Below, one piece after another: positions 12,546 to 23,652 of a stretch of 64,000 nucleotides of DNA; the first letter of the stretch is position 1, and each line of letters begins with the position of its first letter. Below the pieces are notes generated by a model that was not told where the DNA came from, made no database searches, and was given only the letters and a program-made list of their open reading frames with translations. Source of the stretch: Haemonchus contortus. Lineage: Eukaryota > Nematoda > Chromadorea > Rhabditida > Trichostrongylidae. The stretch is taken from positions 24,229,272 through 24,293,271 of the forward strand of contig LS997565.1 in assembly GCA_000469685.2 (NCBI GenBank), given 5' to 3'. The position numbers and the translations under genes are program-made.

Positions 12546-15500
12546 AGTATGCATCAACCTAATAGAATAAAGTTACTTCCAACGAAAGTTTTCAGAACCT
12601 CTGATCTCGTCCGAGATTAGTATTTTGCTATCAAAGCCTCAACAAACCTCGATGATGTGCCAAACGCAGCTGCCTTCATCAGCGAAGCATAGCCGAGGTC
12701 CACATTCTCGTGAACAAGCGCACGTTCTAATCCCAGAAGATCAAGCTCTCAAACCTATCCGTGTATGGATCTACACTGGAGCTGACCGTGATTGACATGT
12801 CTTTATACCCGCATTTATTTTTAAGATATACGAGTATCAAGGGTTGAAATCTTTTATGTTCGAAAGATATTTCTGCTCTATCTGGAGCGCATCTATTTAT
12901 TGATTCATTGTACTGGGGCCCTCGACGTGTATGCTTTGACGTTGTGCGAACGTTTTCCAGAGGGTTTCCCACTGCCAAATCTTTAGTCCTAATACGGGAA
13001 CTGAGATTGAAGATAGTTCCGCAGTTAGTCGATTCTTAGCTCGATAAAGTCCCCTGACGATAAATGAAAGACACTGCAACCCTACGTCTCGATGCCTTCG
13101 TCACGGCTGAACGTGGCATCCATTCTGACAGAATGAAAATTTTCGGTTAGCTCTTGATACTCGCTCGGTCCGATGCACCAGTTGTAGTGGACGTTGTAGG
13201 ATGAGACGATGAATAGGAATTGCAGTTATTCACTACTATGCAGGAATCGTTTTGTATATACAGATCAATGACAGACTTATCATTGTATTGGCGGTTCACT
13301 TTATCATTCTTCACAACAAGCGCTAGCGGTAGCCTTGCTGGTAAAGGGTGGCCTCTATAATAACAGTCCTATATTAAGGGCTGCTCCCTAAAGGTCGAAC
13401 AGGTTAACTACCTCCTGCAGTAGTCAACTCTGAGAAGTCACTCATGCAATTGAGCAGAATTCTGCAATTCATCTTCTGCAAAATGGCCTCGGGTCTGACG
13501 TCGCAACGGCCAAGCTGTCCAGATTACATGAACGAATATACCTCTCTTCCCTGTTTTCATTCTCATAACCTTATCCCTTTCGCCTATTATTATTTCAGGC
13601 ATCTCGAGCGGTTCTTTGCAGAGGAGGCATTCCCCTCTTAGGCGACCTCGAAAATGTTGTAGCTTACTCTTATGACCCATATTTCTAACCTTCTTGTAGG
13701 AAAAAACATTTGCTTCCATATGAATCTCATAGAGCAAAATGGTTATTATATGGTTCAATGGGGGTCAAGTCGGTTTGCCAGAAGTTTCAAATGCGTACTC
13801 AATTGCTCTGAGACTTTTGTATCAACATAGTATGTTAAGAAGAAAGAACTCGCAAATCCTGGCGACCCAACGAATTCTAACGGATTATCAGCAAAAGAGG
13901 AGTTGAGATGTATAGTAGTGGTTCAAAGAGCGCGATGGCACGTAAACATTTGGGGGAACTACAATACAATACAATAATTTAGTACTACGGGAATCAATAG
14001 GCTTTCAGCTACACACCTTAAGTTCGGACTAGAACCACGGAAGCTCGCCTTAGGCAAAAAGGGTGGATGAACAATGGGAACAATTTCATAGTAGAGATTC
14101 TGAAGAAGGAGTCTGACGAGTACTAACAAAGTTCAACATCTGTGAAATTTATTACGTGACGTAGTTCAGCCAATGGCATTGCAACAACAAGCACAAGCAT
14201 ACGCAAAATCACGTTACCATCAAAAATGGAAATCACTCTTGTATGTCGGCTGTTGTCTTGTTCGGTAGGCTTTCAATGTTGGATCACCGACATATGCCCA
14301 TATTGGCTTTGGTCCCTGAATTCCGAATGTCGAGTGAAGTCGAAAATATGAAGGAAATTGGCGAACTCGAGTACACATAAAGTTGCAGGTCGCTAATTTG
14401 GATGCGGAGGGCAGCGCGGCCGCCTGACCCAGAGGGTAAGGTTTCAATGGGACTATCATTGTGTCATTCTCACGATAATTTCAGTCGAATGTGGTCCTAA
14501 CGCTCCCGTGTTTGTGTCTGTCTGTTTGTCTCTCCTTGAGCTCGACATTACCTGAAGAAACACCCGGAGAGATCAGATTGAGATTGGTTCGATCTGTTCA
14601 CAAACGAAGATCAACACATCAAATCCCTCCACAGAGGGAAATGCAGCGGGGTAAGTGGCGACTAACAACTCTCTGCTTTTGTTTCGTAACAGCCAAATGC
14701 CGGGAAAAATGTGCCAAGTCCAGGAATATGAAGGAAGTGATGTGAATCCACCCTTCAACACAGAAGGCGGTACCTTTCACATAAGCACGTGGCTCGATTC
14801 AGTGAATTCTGGAGGCTTAGACTAGGTCCATTATGTACTGGGTATGGGTGACCTCGGCGAAGATCAGCCCCAAAGGATACGTTTCTGTTGGTCAGGGGCT
14901 ATCGGCGCAATGTGTTCAAATCTTGAAGTGAGCGGTGCATGATTTGTGGACGGAGCCAAGTGCAAAAACTCGTATCTCTGTTCAGGATAGCTTTAGAACT
15001 GAGAAAAAATTCTAAAGCTGGTTGGGACCAAGATTTAAAATTCATCACTTTGTTCGAGGACGTCGTGATGTTACGGAACCGCTCTTCATATGACGGCATA
15101 ATCATTACTTTCTACCCTCAGAATCATCTTTTTTACTGAGTCCACGTGAAGAATTCGCTTCTATGTGTTTGTCGAAGAAGCATGAAGAGGTTGGGCGAAT
15201 TTCGGAAAGGTTATGTCTAAGGCTAAAGCCTCTCTAAGAGCAAGTCCAAGGCAGGCGAACAGAGTGCATATGGTGTCGATGGGAAAACTTCGAGATTCGA
15301 CTTCAGGGAGATCTCGACACAGGGGAAAAGCGGACAGATTCCGATTGGGTCAACAAGTCGGACGTAAGAGGATCGCCCGGTAGGAAGATTGTTTCCGGAG
15401 TGGGCGGCACTTTCTCAAAACATCTTTTGCCCACCACAGTTTAGAAACTGATTTTTGACAGGTGGAAAACAGATCAAGAAATTTGTAGCTTTATTAAAGG

Positions 15501-17437
15501 TGTTCTTTGCTGTGACGCATGCGTCAGTGTGCGAAGCCCAATCGGTCGCGATATGAATGGTGATATTAACAGTAATATTGGTAATATCAATAGTAACAAT
15601 AACAATAATAGCAGTGATAACAGTCAATACTAATCCTGTAACTACAAAGAGAAGAGCTTCGATTGCTGCTTCTCCTGCTATCTGCATCGACTTAATGACA
15701 AGAATATTTTGTCGAGCAGTTCGGGACAGTGGTTAGTAGGGAATGAAATAATGAATGAAATAAATATGTAGTCTGTACAATGAGTTGCAGTGGTCAGACG
15801 ACGTAAAAGGCAGCAATTTCATCCTCCCACATGAGAATGGTACTTGGAAGAAGGTATTTGATCGTCCTGTGAGAATATGATCCAAGATTTGATCCTCGTC
15901 AAGTGTGTGTGTGTTTGTGTGTGTTGATGTGTGTGTCACCTCCCACCATTTTAATGGGAACATCTCACGTCATTTCTTCGTTGTCACCAGGCGGGGAATG
16001 TAGATTGCATCAGAATTACAAATAAACAGTTGAAAATGCAAAAAAAATGTTTTCAAATTGACCGCATTGACTACGGTTGATATTAAGGCTTTTTTTCCAC
16101 CTCACAGCCTATCAGCTGTCTTTTTTACTTACAGGACAGCTGATAGCCTTCCTATCTGAAAAAGGCTCCAACTCAGTGATGAATGATTGCTTACCAGCGA
16201 CTGCCGTGTTCGTGGCCTTGAAACGCTCCTCGTTCTGGGCTCCTCCGACCGGCTTCTTCTTGGCTTAGAGCGCATCCGTTGTGATCCTTCCTCTATCCTA
16301 CGGCTGCTTGCCTTGCAAGATGAAACGTTTCAGATTTTGAGTGGTGTAATACTCACTCGTTATATGAAAATAACTTGGAATATCATTGTGAACATATACA
16401 CTTAATTGCACTCAGAAATCTTGATGGAATTTTGATTGCTGGAGATGAGAGAAACGGTGCCTTATGAATGAAGTTACGCTTCACCAGTTATAGACGTTTC
16501 CACACGACTCACGGTAGTGTAGTGTATGACGGGCAGGGGGAAGTGAGCTTTACAGCTCTACCCCTCCCGTCACTAATTTTTGCTTCCTCGCACTAAATCC
16601 TTTCATATATTACTGAACCACTGATCAAAAGCCGTCCATTTGAAAGCAGAGAAATGAGTAAGTAGAGCGCAAATTATCTTTCAAATCAGATGTGGTCTTC
16701 GTGAAAAGTCTTGGCACATTTGACAACTTTTTTCTAACTTATTTCCTTCCTTGACAACGAATAAGAATCAATAAATATAAGTAACATTGCTTCGACAACA
16801 TATTGCTATTCATCAAGCAACTCGTGGATCGCGTTTGCACGAAATTCCCTAGGTTCTGCGGAGAAACACTCGCTGGTGCACTCGTGAGTTGGTCTACAGC
16901 ACCGAACTTTTTATTTTTCTGCGTTTTGGATAGCGACAGGAACAGGTAATAATCTGCTAGAGCCAGAATACAGTGCGTGTCAGAACGAGCCTTCTCAGGC
17001 TATGTTTCTTCTTATTTTCTTCGAGAGTGGACCCAATGAGTGGGTGAGCATAAAGAAAGCACGCTTTCAGCTGTTTCTCTCGTGGAGCTGCACCAACGCG
17101 ATCAAGCCGAGCGCAGTAAATTTCGACTGCGACAGTGAAGTTTGATGGCAGCAATTCCAGTAAAAGATCCCTTGTTTGAATTCAACTGAACCCTGAGCAT
17201 TTTGTTATTAGGTTGGGCTTTCGACAGTGAGTCGGAATTTCATGCTCTTCCCCCATGAGCACTCATTCACATGCTTTACGTAGAGAACGCAATTCGTTCA
17301 CTCGCGCTTTCATAAGCAGTGAACAAATCGTCCAGCCATGCGAAGGTGCGCCAGAAAGTCACAGGTTCAGGCATGCGTCTCTATACATTTGAATCCGTAT
17401 CTCCAAGGCTTTCCAGGGTGACGCAAACAGGTAGCTA
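12546..17437. other. No gene recognised
   Basis: Nearly 4.9 kb contain only short open frames without recognisable domains. Minor sequence features are an AT-rich simple stretch (AATATTGGTAATATCAATAG type) around 15560-15625, a short GT-rich stretch at 15903-15935 and a small hairpin at 16107-16148. The region may be intergenic. Confidence 0.5.
16107..16148. repeat. Short hairpin
   Basis: GCCTATCAGCTGTC is followed 14 bases later by GACAGCTGATAGCC, a 13-14 bp inverted repeat with one mismatch. No neighbouring gene suggests a role. Confidence 0.5.
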
Positions 17438-20322
17438 CAGTACTCGCCGTAAGAACTCAAAAATTTGCGATAATACCGCGAGTTCGCGTCTTTTTCGTCT
17501 TTTCTTTATAAATCGCTTTAAAATAAATCAATCGAGGAGAAAAAAATACCGTTGAACTCAGCTCATCGAGCTCTACAAGACGATACCCTAAAATGTTGAT
17601 AATGCTTTATTTTGGATTGCGCCATGCACTTGAGCTCCATCCAAGAAGTGATTGCATGCACATGGAGTGCACGCTTTAGCGCTTGAAGGAGCTCATTGGT
17701 CCCTGAAGATGATCTGTTCAGAATTTGCTTTGGATTGCGCCACGCACTCGATTTTACTCAGTACAATGTGAAAACGATTATTAGTTTTGTTCAGTCCCCA
17801 TTGCTCTTTTTTTGGTTTCAAGGCTGTAGATAAGTGCATCTACGGTTTCTGCACTCAATGCACCTCTTTACAGGTTCCATTGAGAAAATGACATCAATTC
17901 ACGGCAAAATAACAAAGTCAATTTTTTGGCACTTTCCAATTTTTGGAGGAATTTTCTCTGGAACCTGAGCAGGCGGCAGCGAGCCACTCTACTGTCATAG
18001 ACTACACTTTGTATTCTGCGAAGCTGTTATGGTACACCCTATCATAGATCAAAATTTCTCCCTTGGTATGACCCCAAACTTCGAACTTCGTCAAGCCCAA
18101 TTCATAAAACAATGTTTTTTCCCTTCCCGTTGGTCTTTTTGCAGCTGCGTTGTACACTGTTAGATTCCCCGTGAAAAATCCTATCGAATGATGTATAGGT
18201 CGACCCGTGACGAAAACCTCCCTCCACAACCACTTTCTGCAGTGGGCCTATCTCTGAGCTGTTTCCTGCATTGCGTGTTTCGAAAAGCATGCGGCCGGAT
18301 ACTCTAGTGGCGGGAATTTGGAAGCTTTCAAATGGTAATTATTTGAATGGGTGATTAGATCTGCTGGTGGTGGGGTACTGAAGTGGCGAGAAGGGAGGTC
18401 GGATCGATTACTTTAGTGGGGGGTAAGATCTGCAGGTGACGGAGTACTGTAGTGGCGGGAAAGTGGGGCAGTTTGAATGGGAGTTTTGAGACGGTCTGAA
18501 GGAGCGGTTTCCATCGTTCATTTATAATGTGGAGGCTGTATATAAGTGCATCTGCGGCCTCTGCACTCAACACTCTTCTTTACAGGTTCCATTGAGAATA
18601 TGACATCAATTTACGGCAAAATAACAAAGTCGATTTTTTTGGCATTTTCTCATATTTGGAGGAGTTTTTCTCCGGAGCTTGAAGGAACGGCAGCTAGGCA
18701 ATCCACTATTGTAAACTTAACTAAGTGCCCTGCGAGGCTATTATGGTACACGTTATCGAAGACCAACAGTTCTCTCTTGGTATGGCTACAAACTTCGAAC
18801 TTCATCAAGGCCAAATCGTAAAACAACGTTTTTTCCCTTTCCGCTGAGGGAAAAAACAACTCTTAGATAGTAGAATAGAGATAACAGTATACAACTTAAT
18901 TGGAAAAATTCAAGCGGCAAGGGGAAAAAAATATAATTTAGCAATTTAAGCGTGACGATAAGCGAAGTTTGGAGCCATACCAAGAGAGAACTGTTGATCT
19001 TTGATAACGTGAACCATAACAGCCTCGAAGCACACGAAGAGTAGTCTACAATAGCTAATTGCCTCGCTGCCGCCTCCTCTGGTTCCGGACAAAAATTCCT
19101 CCAAATATGAGAAAATGCCAAAAAAAATCGACTTTGTTATTTTGCCGTAAATTGATGTCATATTCTCAATGGAACCTGTAAAGAGGAGTGTTGAGTGCAG
19201 AGGCCGTAGATGCACTTATCTACAGCCTCCACATTATAAATGAACGATGGAAACCGCTCCTTCAGACCGTCTCAAAACTCCCATTCAAACTGCCCCACTT
19301 TCCCGCCACTACAGTACTCCGTCACCTGCAGATCTTACCCCCCACTAAAGTAATCGATCCGACCTCCCTTCTCGCCACTTCAGTACCCCACCACCAGCAG
19401 ATCTAATCACCCATTCAAATAATTACCATTTGAAAGCTTCCAAATTCCCGCCACTAGAGTACCCGGCCGCATGCTTTTCGAAACACGCAATGCAGGAAAC
19501 AGCTCAGAGATAGGCCCACTGCAGAAAGTGGTTGTGGAGGGAGGTTTTTGTAACGGGTCGACCTATACATCATTCGATAGGATTTTTCACGGGGAATCTA
19601 ACAGTGTACAACGCAGCTGCAAAAAGACCAACGGGAAGGGAAAAAACAATGTTTTATGAATTGGGCTTGACGAAGTTCGAAGTTTGGGGCCATACCAAGG
19701 GAGAAATTTTGATCTATGATAGGGTGTACCATAACAGCCTCGCAGAATACAAAGTGTAGTCTATGACAGTAGAGTGGCTCGCTGCCGCCTGCTCAGGTTC
19801 CAGAGAAAATTCCTCCAAAAATTGGAAAATGCCAAAAAATTGACTTTGTTATTTTGCCGTGAATTGATGTCATTTTCTCAATGGAACCTGTAAAGAGGTG
19901 CATTGAGTGCAGAAACCGTAGATGCACTTATCTACAGCCTTCAAACCAAAAAAAGAACAATGGGGACTGAACAAAACCAATAATCATTTTCACATTGTAC
20001 TGAGTAAAATCGAGTGCGTGGCGCAATCCAAAGCAAATTCTGAACAGATCATCTTCAGGGACCAATGAGCTCCTTCAAGCGCTAAAGCGTGCACCCCATG
20101 TGCATGCAATCACTTCTTGGATGGAGCTCAAGTGCATGGCGCAATCCAAAATAAAGCATTATCAACATTTTAGGGTATCGTCTTGTAGAGCTCGATGAGC
20201 TGAGTTCAACGGTATTTTTTCTCCTCGATTGATTTATTTTAAAGCGATTTATAAAGAAAAGACGAAAAAGACGCGAACTCGCGGTATTATCGCAAATTTT
20301 TGAGTTCTTACGGCGAGTACTG
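17438..20322. mobile_element. Giant foldback element, TA-flanked with CAGT ends
   Basis: Two inverted arms of about 1.36 kb (17438-18803 and 18963-20322) face each other across a spacer of about 160 bp. The tips are perfectly inverted: TA-CAGTACTCGCCG at 17436 and CGGCGAGTACTG-TA ending at 20324. A TA target duplication and CAGT terminus fit Tc1/mariner-type transposition. Each arm carries two related blocks of about 300 bp, giving four copies in the order forward, forward, reverse, reverse. No transposase is recognisable. A coding-like frame (for example 19532-19759) contains REKTMFYELGLTKFEVWGHT and is partly conserved between the two block types. The arms differ at scattered positions, so the insertion is not brand new. 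Confidence 0.8.
19532..19759 (+). CDS. Unrecognised repeated open frame in the foldback element
   Basis: This 75-codon frame ends in ILIYDRVYHNSLAEYKV and has a near-identical mirror copy on the minus strand at 18002-18229. A more divergent relative lies in the second block type (minus 18650-18859: REKTLFYDLALMKFEVCSHT). Between the two types about 13 of 96 aligned bases differ with no indel, and several changes are conservative (I/L, I/V, Y/F). This hints at past coding function but is not proof. No family is recognised and no signal or membrane segment is seen. Confidence 0.3.
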   Translation: MWREVFVTGRPIHHSIGFFTGNLTVYNAAAKRPTGREKTMFYELGLTKFEVWGHTKGEILIYDRVYHNSLAEYKV

Positions 20323-20324
20323 TA

Positions 20325-21140
20325 CAATGTCTCGACGGCTACCGAGCTCCTGCGCAAGCTCAGAGGTGCTACACTGTGAACCTCTTCTACCAATTTCAGA
20401 AGGTGGGCATCATTGAGCTCGGTCCTCGATCCCAGATATCGTGTTTTTTGCGAAGTGGAAGTGGCCGTTTTTGACTTTGTGGTACCGATTGTTGGCCGTG
20501 CTGCAAGGGGGTCTCATCGCACCACATACGTCCTTGGTCGCAGAATTTGAACTGACGTTCTCCTGAACCCTTGAAGCAGGAGCAGTAGCTTGCTTAAGTT
20601 GCTTTGAGCCGAGAGCGATCCTTTTAACCAAAACCCTGGCCAATGTGCGAAGGCTCTTACGAGAATCAAAGAAGTATTTATCCAGTCCGGGCAACTTCGC
20701 TCATTTCTTCCTAAGAAATACGAACGTCGTCATCGTGACGTCGTCATCGTCGTATAACCTATTCAGAAGTTGAGTGCCTTCGCCTTGTGCTATGCAATGC
20801 AAGGTGTCCTGGAAGGTAATGCATACGAGCCTAAAAATGTAATACAAAAACATTCTGTTGCTGTGGGCTGATAACTGCTATCATCATATTGTTTTAATGG
20901 AACTAGCGACGGAAAAGGCAAGACCTGTGACAGATTCATGATTACTGACCTGTCTCAAATCTATTGTAGAATTACACTCTTTGACAATGTCAGATATTAT
21001 TGATTTCCAACCAGTCGATGGGAGAAGTGGCCAGTATCACTAAGCACTAGTGGAATTTTGTCGTAATCATGAGATGTAATCGTGATCAACCCAGATTGAA
21101 TGTCTTTAACATCGAACCCATCGATCTGGAATGAGTCCCT
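20325..21140. other. No gene recognised
   Basis: A minus-strand open frame at 20410-20694 (YFFDSRKSLRTLARVL...) has no recognised family. A minus-strand stop-free stretch at about 21010-21259 (83 codons, contains RRICDQC and FQIDGFDVKDIQSG) overlaps the end of the RTE remnant and has coding-like composition, but it cannot be assigned. Confidence 0.35.
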
Positions 21141-21148
21141 CATGAAAG

Positions 21149-21960
21149 TCATACGAACTTTTTCTCCTTCATGAAGCTCCGTCCCGTCGAGAGCCAGAGC
21201 TGATTCGTCTTCCCTAGAAGTACACTGATCACAGATCCTTCGACCAGAGTTCTCGTGAAAAATAATTTATTCGCGCTGGTGGTAATCTTAGCGCTTGCGT
21301 AACGTTTCGGGGGTCCAAAAAGAAGCCGCACTGGTTCGACGGTCATCACCACATCGCATACCGTGTTACTTCTGCTAAGCTGTGATCGTTCGAGACATGT
21401 AATGCTATCCTGATCTTGGTTCGCTGATTGAGCACAAAACTCTTTCCCTGTGCACTCGCGTGCACCGAGGAATTCTGAAGGTAATCCATTCCTCAGCGCA
21501 TTGAATGACGCTGACTGCATGCTTTCTGCATGACTCCAAGCCTCTGAAGGGTAAGGCAAGAGAGAAAGGACCGGAGTGATAAGCGCAGAATTAGGTTTTT
21601 GGTCTTTTCCACTACTTCTTTGATATTTTCAATGGCTTCCACACCGCGCGCTCTATTTTCGTGAGCTTCACGGCTACCTCACTTATCATGACTTCTCGAC
21701 CTAAATACATGTAACATTAGGAGATATTCGTTCCATTCAGTGAAAAAGGAGCATCAGTTACCAATCCGTTTGTCATAAACATCGTTTTGGTTAGGTTCAG
21801 TCACTAGCCGATCCGTACATTAGCATTGTAAGATTGAGCAAGCATTCGCCTCGCTTGCTCGATTTTGGCCTTATCATGTCTGCAGAGCGGAGGTGATGTA
21901 AGTGGAGACAGTCGACCTCCGTCCCACGCCTTCTCATTTCCAATAACACATGTTATTCAG
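21149..21960 (-). mobile_element. RTE-type LINE pol remnant (RT end and C-terminus)
   Basis: Minus-strand reading from about 21960 downwards gives LHHLRSADMI (RT box resembling LHHLRFADDI, with the catalytic Asp pair broken), then KTMFMTNGLVTDAPFSLNGT and CYMYLGREVM. These match in order the RT thumb region of nematode RTE elements, and the better preserved copy at 39.5-41.8 kb shows the same YLGRE-type motif. A degraded C-terminal part follows (21149-21559). Stops and frameshifts make it a fossil. Confidence 0.7.
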
Positions 21961-22023
21961 CGGTTTCGAGACGTTTTGGCGACACTCTGGTATAGCGAAG
22001 TTTTCTTCGAATCGATGGACGTA

Positions 22024-22506
22024 TTACACCATCATTAGTCTCGCAATTCTACAGTGAATTTTGTGGCAGCGCGCATATGAGTGTGGACGAAGACTGTTAG
22101 GATCGGGATTGAGCCACACCTTCCCAACCGTATAACGTCCCTTTGAGTTGTTAAGCCTTACTGGGGTTTTGGTGGCCCATTTGCACCGCCAGCGTCTTTG
22201 CTGTCGTATGTTCCAAAATCCGAAAGTTTTAAGAATGGCAAGCTTTGCTTCGGTTTGGCCATCAACATAGCGTTGGACGTGATATTTCATTTCTGCGTCT
22301 TCGAGTCTTCGATAGAAGCTTATTGTGCAAACGTTCGTGCGTTGACAGTACAGATCATCATTTTGTTCTTCTTGTATGCAGCATGTTACAACCCTCAACC
22401 CTAGCAGCCTTTCAGCTGCGGTCATGCCTGACACGGCCTCATTAGGGGTCCCTTTCAGTCTTGAGTGATGTGGCTCACTCATATTACGGTCTTTGGCCCG
22501 ATTCAT
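22024..22506 (-). other. Unrecognised 160-codon open frame
   Basis: This is a single uninterrupted minus-strand frame starting MNRAKDRNMSEPHHS. It is basic, Arg/Lys-rich, with no clear motif, signal peptide or membrane segment. It lies directly upstream of the RTE remnant on the same strand and may belong to decayed transposon DNA. Its length alone is not strong evidence for a gene. Confidence 0.25.
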
Positions 22507-22635
22507 TCACGAAAGTTGCGAGGACCTGATTTGAGGTTGGGATACTCCGCGTTGTTGACCATGCTATCCCAGTGTGGAGAAAGAAGTGACTTGTTTGGTG
22601 CAATCAGCAATCTCCTATCAAGTGGGTGTTGGTAC

Positions 22636-22879
22636 ATACGTGCGTTCGTGAGTGCGCGCGGCAAAGGGTGTGACGAAATTCGTGACGAAGCGAACGACTC
22701 CGGCGCTTGCTACCCTACCCTTCTTGGGGCATCTTGATGTAGAGTAGTTCAGTAGGGTCAGCTGATCCTACTATCTACTCGACTTCAGATTCGGGCCTCA
22801 ATGATCAGGCGCTGAAGCCGTTCAGATACACATGAACTTCGCCGCGCGATTTGCCGCGCGCGTCCTCGGCCGCACGTGA
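22636..22879. repeat. Foldback repeat, family member 1
   Basis: ACGTGCGTTCGTGAGTGCGC at the left is mirrored imperfectly by GCGCGTCCTCGGCCGCACGT at the right, with further inverted similarity towards the centre (GCGGC..AA..CGACGAA type). The right half strongly resembles 29380-29450, so this is an interspersed family. Non-coding. Confidence 0.5.
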
Positions 22880-23068
22880 GTTCCGTCCCCCTATCAAGTA
22901 GTTTTCAGTCACCTGTATGCATGCTCTCGAACATGCACGCGACGTGCGGAACACCAACCGCACCCGCAAACTCCACACTCACGTACACCTGCGAAGATTT
23001 AAGGAGAAACAATAGAACCAATATAATCTTAGCGAGCTCTTCGAGAGCATAAGCTAGGCAATTACAGA

Positions 23069-23500
23069 GTGCACTATAAATATAGTAGCGACAACATAAA
23101 TGTGGCAAAGTTCCCATTTTGGAAGTTTTCGACATATGCACTTCCTATTATGTTTATGATATACTTTAGCTCACATGTCTATTTTGCTGCTCTCGATTCC
23201 TCAATCTTCAAAGAAGGCGGAAGCTCGCGCTCGCAGCCGTCCTCCTTGCTCGCATGTGCCGGATCTTTTTACGAAATCGTTTGCCATTCTTCATTTCCTG
23301 CACGCACAACCGTAATGGCGAAGCACGGACAGGCCTCAGTCTCGAATCGGTCCTCATTTTTAAAGATCGATAATTCTCAGGGGATAGTTACGTTGCGAAA
23401 CCTGGAAAAGTATAAGAAGAATGTTTTCAGAAGTGTCCGTTTCTACTTTGTTGGGAAACGTAATCCTCACGCGAATGCAACTGTATTCAACTGTATCTGA
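23069..23500 (+). other. 143-codon open frame of uncertain status
   Basis: This is the longest stop-free ATG frame in the region, with a hydrophobic stretch near residues 22-45 (YALPIMFMIYFSSHVYF). No homologous family is recognised, no splice-linked neighbours are seen, and it lies opposite the 3' flank of the minus-strand gene. Confidence 0.2.
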
Positions 23501-23652
23501 TAGGTCTCGGAGCTTGGGCATCTTTTCGAAAAGCCTAATCGCTGAGAAGGACCCTTCTTCAAAGATTTCACTCTTTCTATGATGGTTTGAATTCTAATAT
23601 TAGCCATTAGAACCATGTTACCTTTTTTGTTGAGAATCGTGTTGAAATTTCA

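Noticed and set aside
18355..19406. Two identical 72-codon frames in opposite orientation
   Set aside because: They are mirror images created by the foldback arms, not two independent genes.
23470..23506. Alternative 3' exon (IQLNTVAF) of the minus-strand gene
   Set aside because: In phase, but it needs a further tiny terminal exon; 23700-23653 is simpler. Neither is proven.
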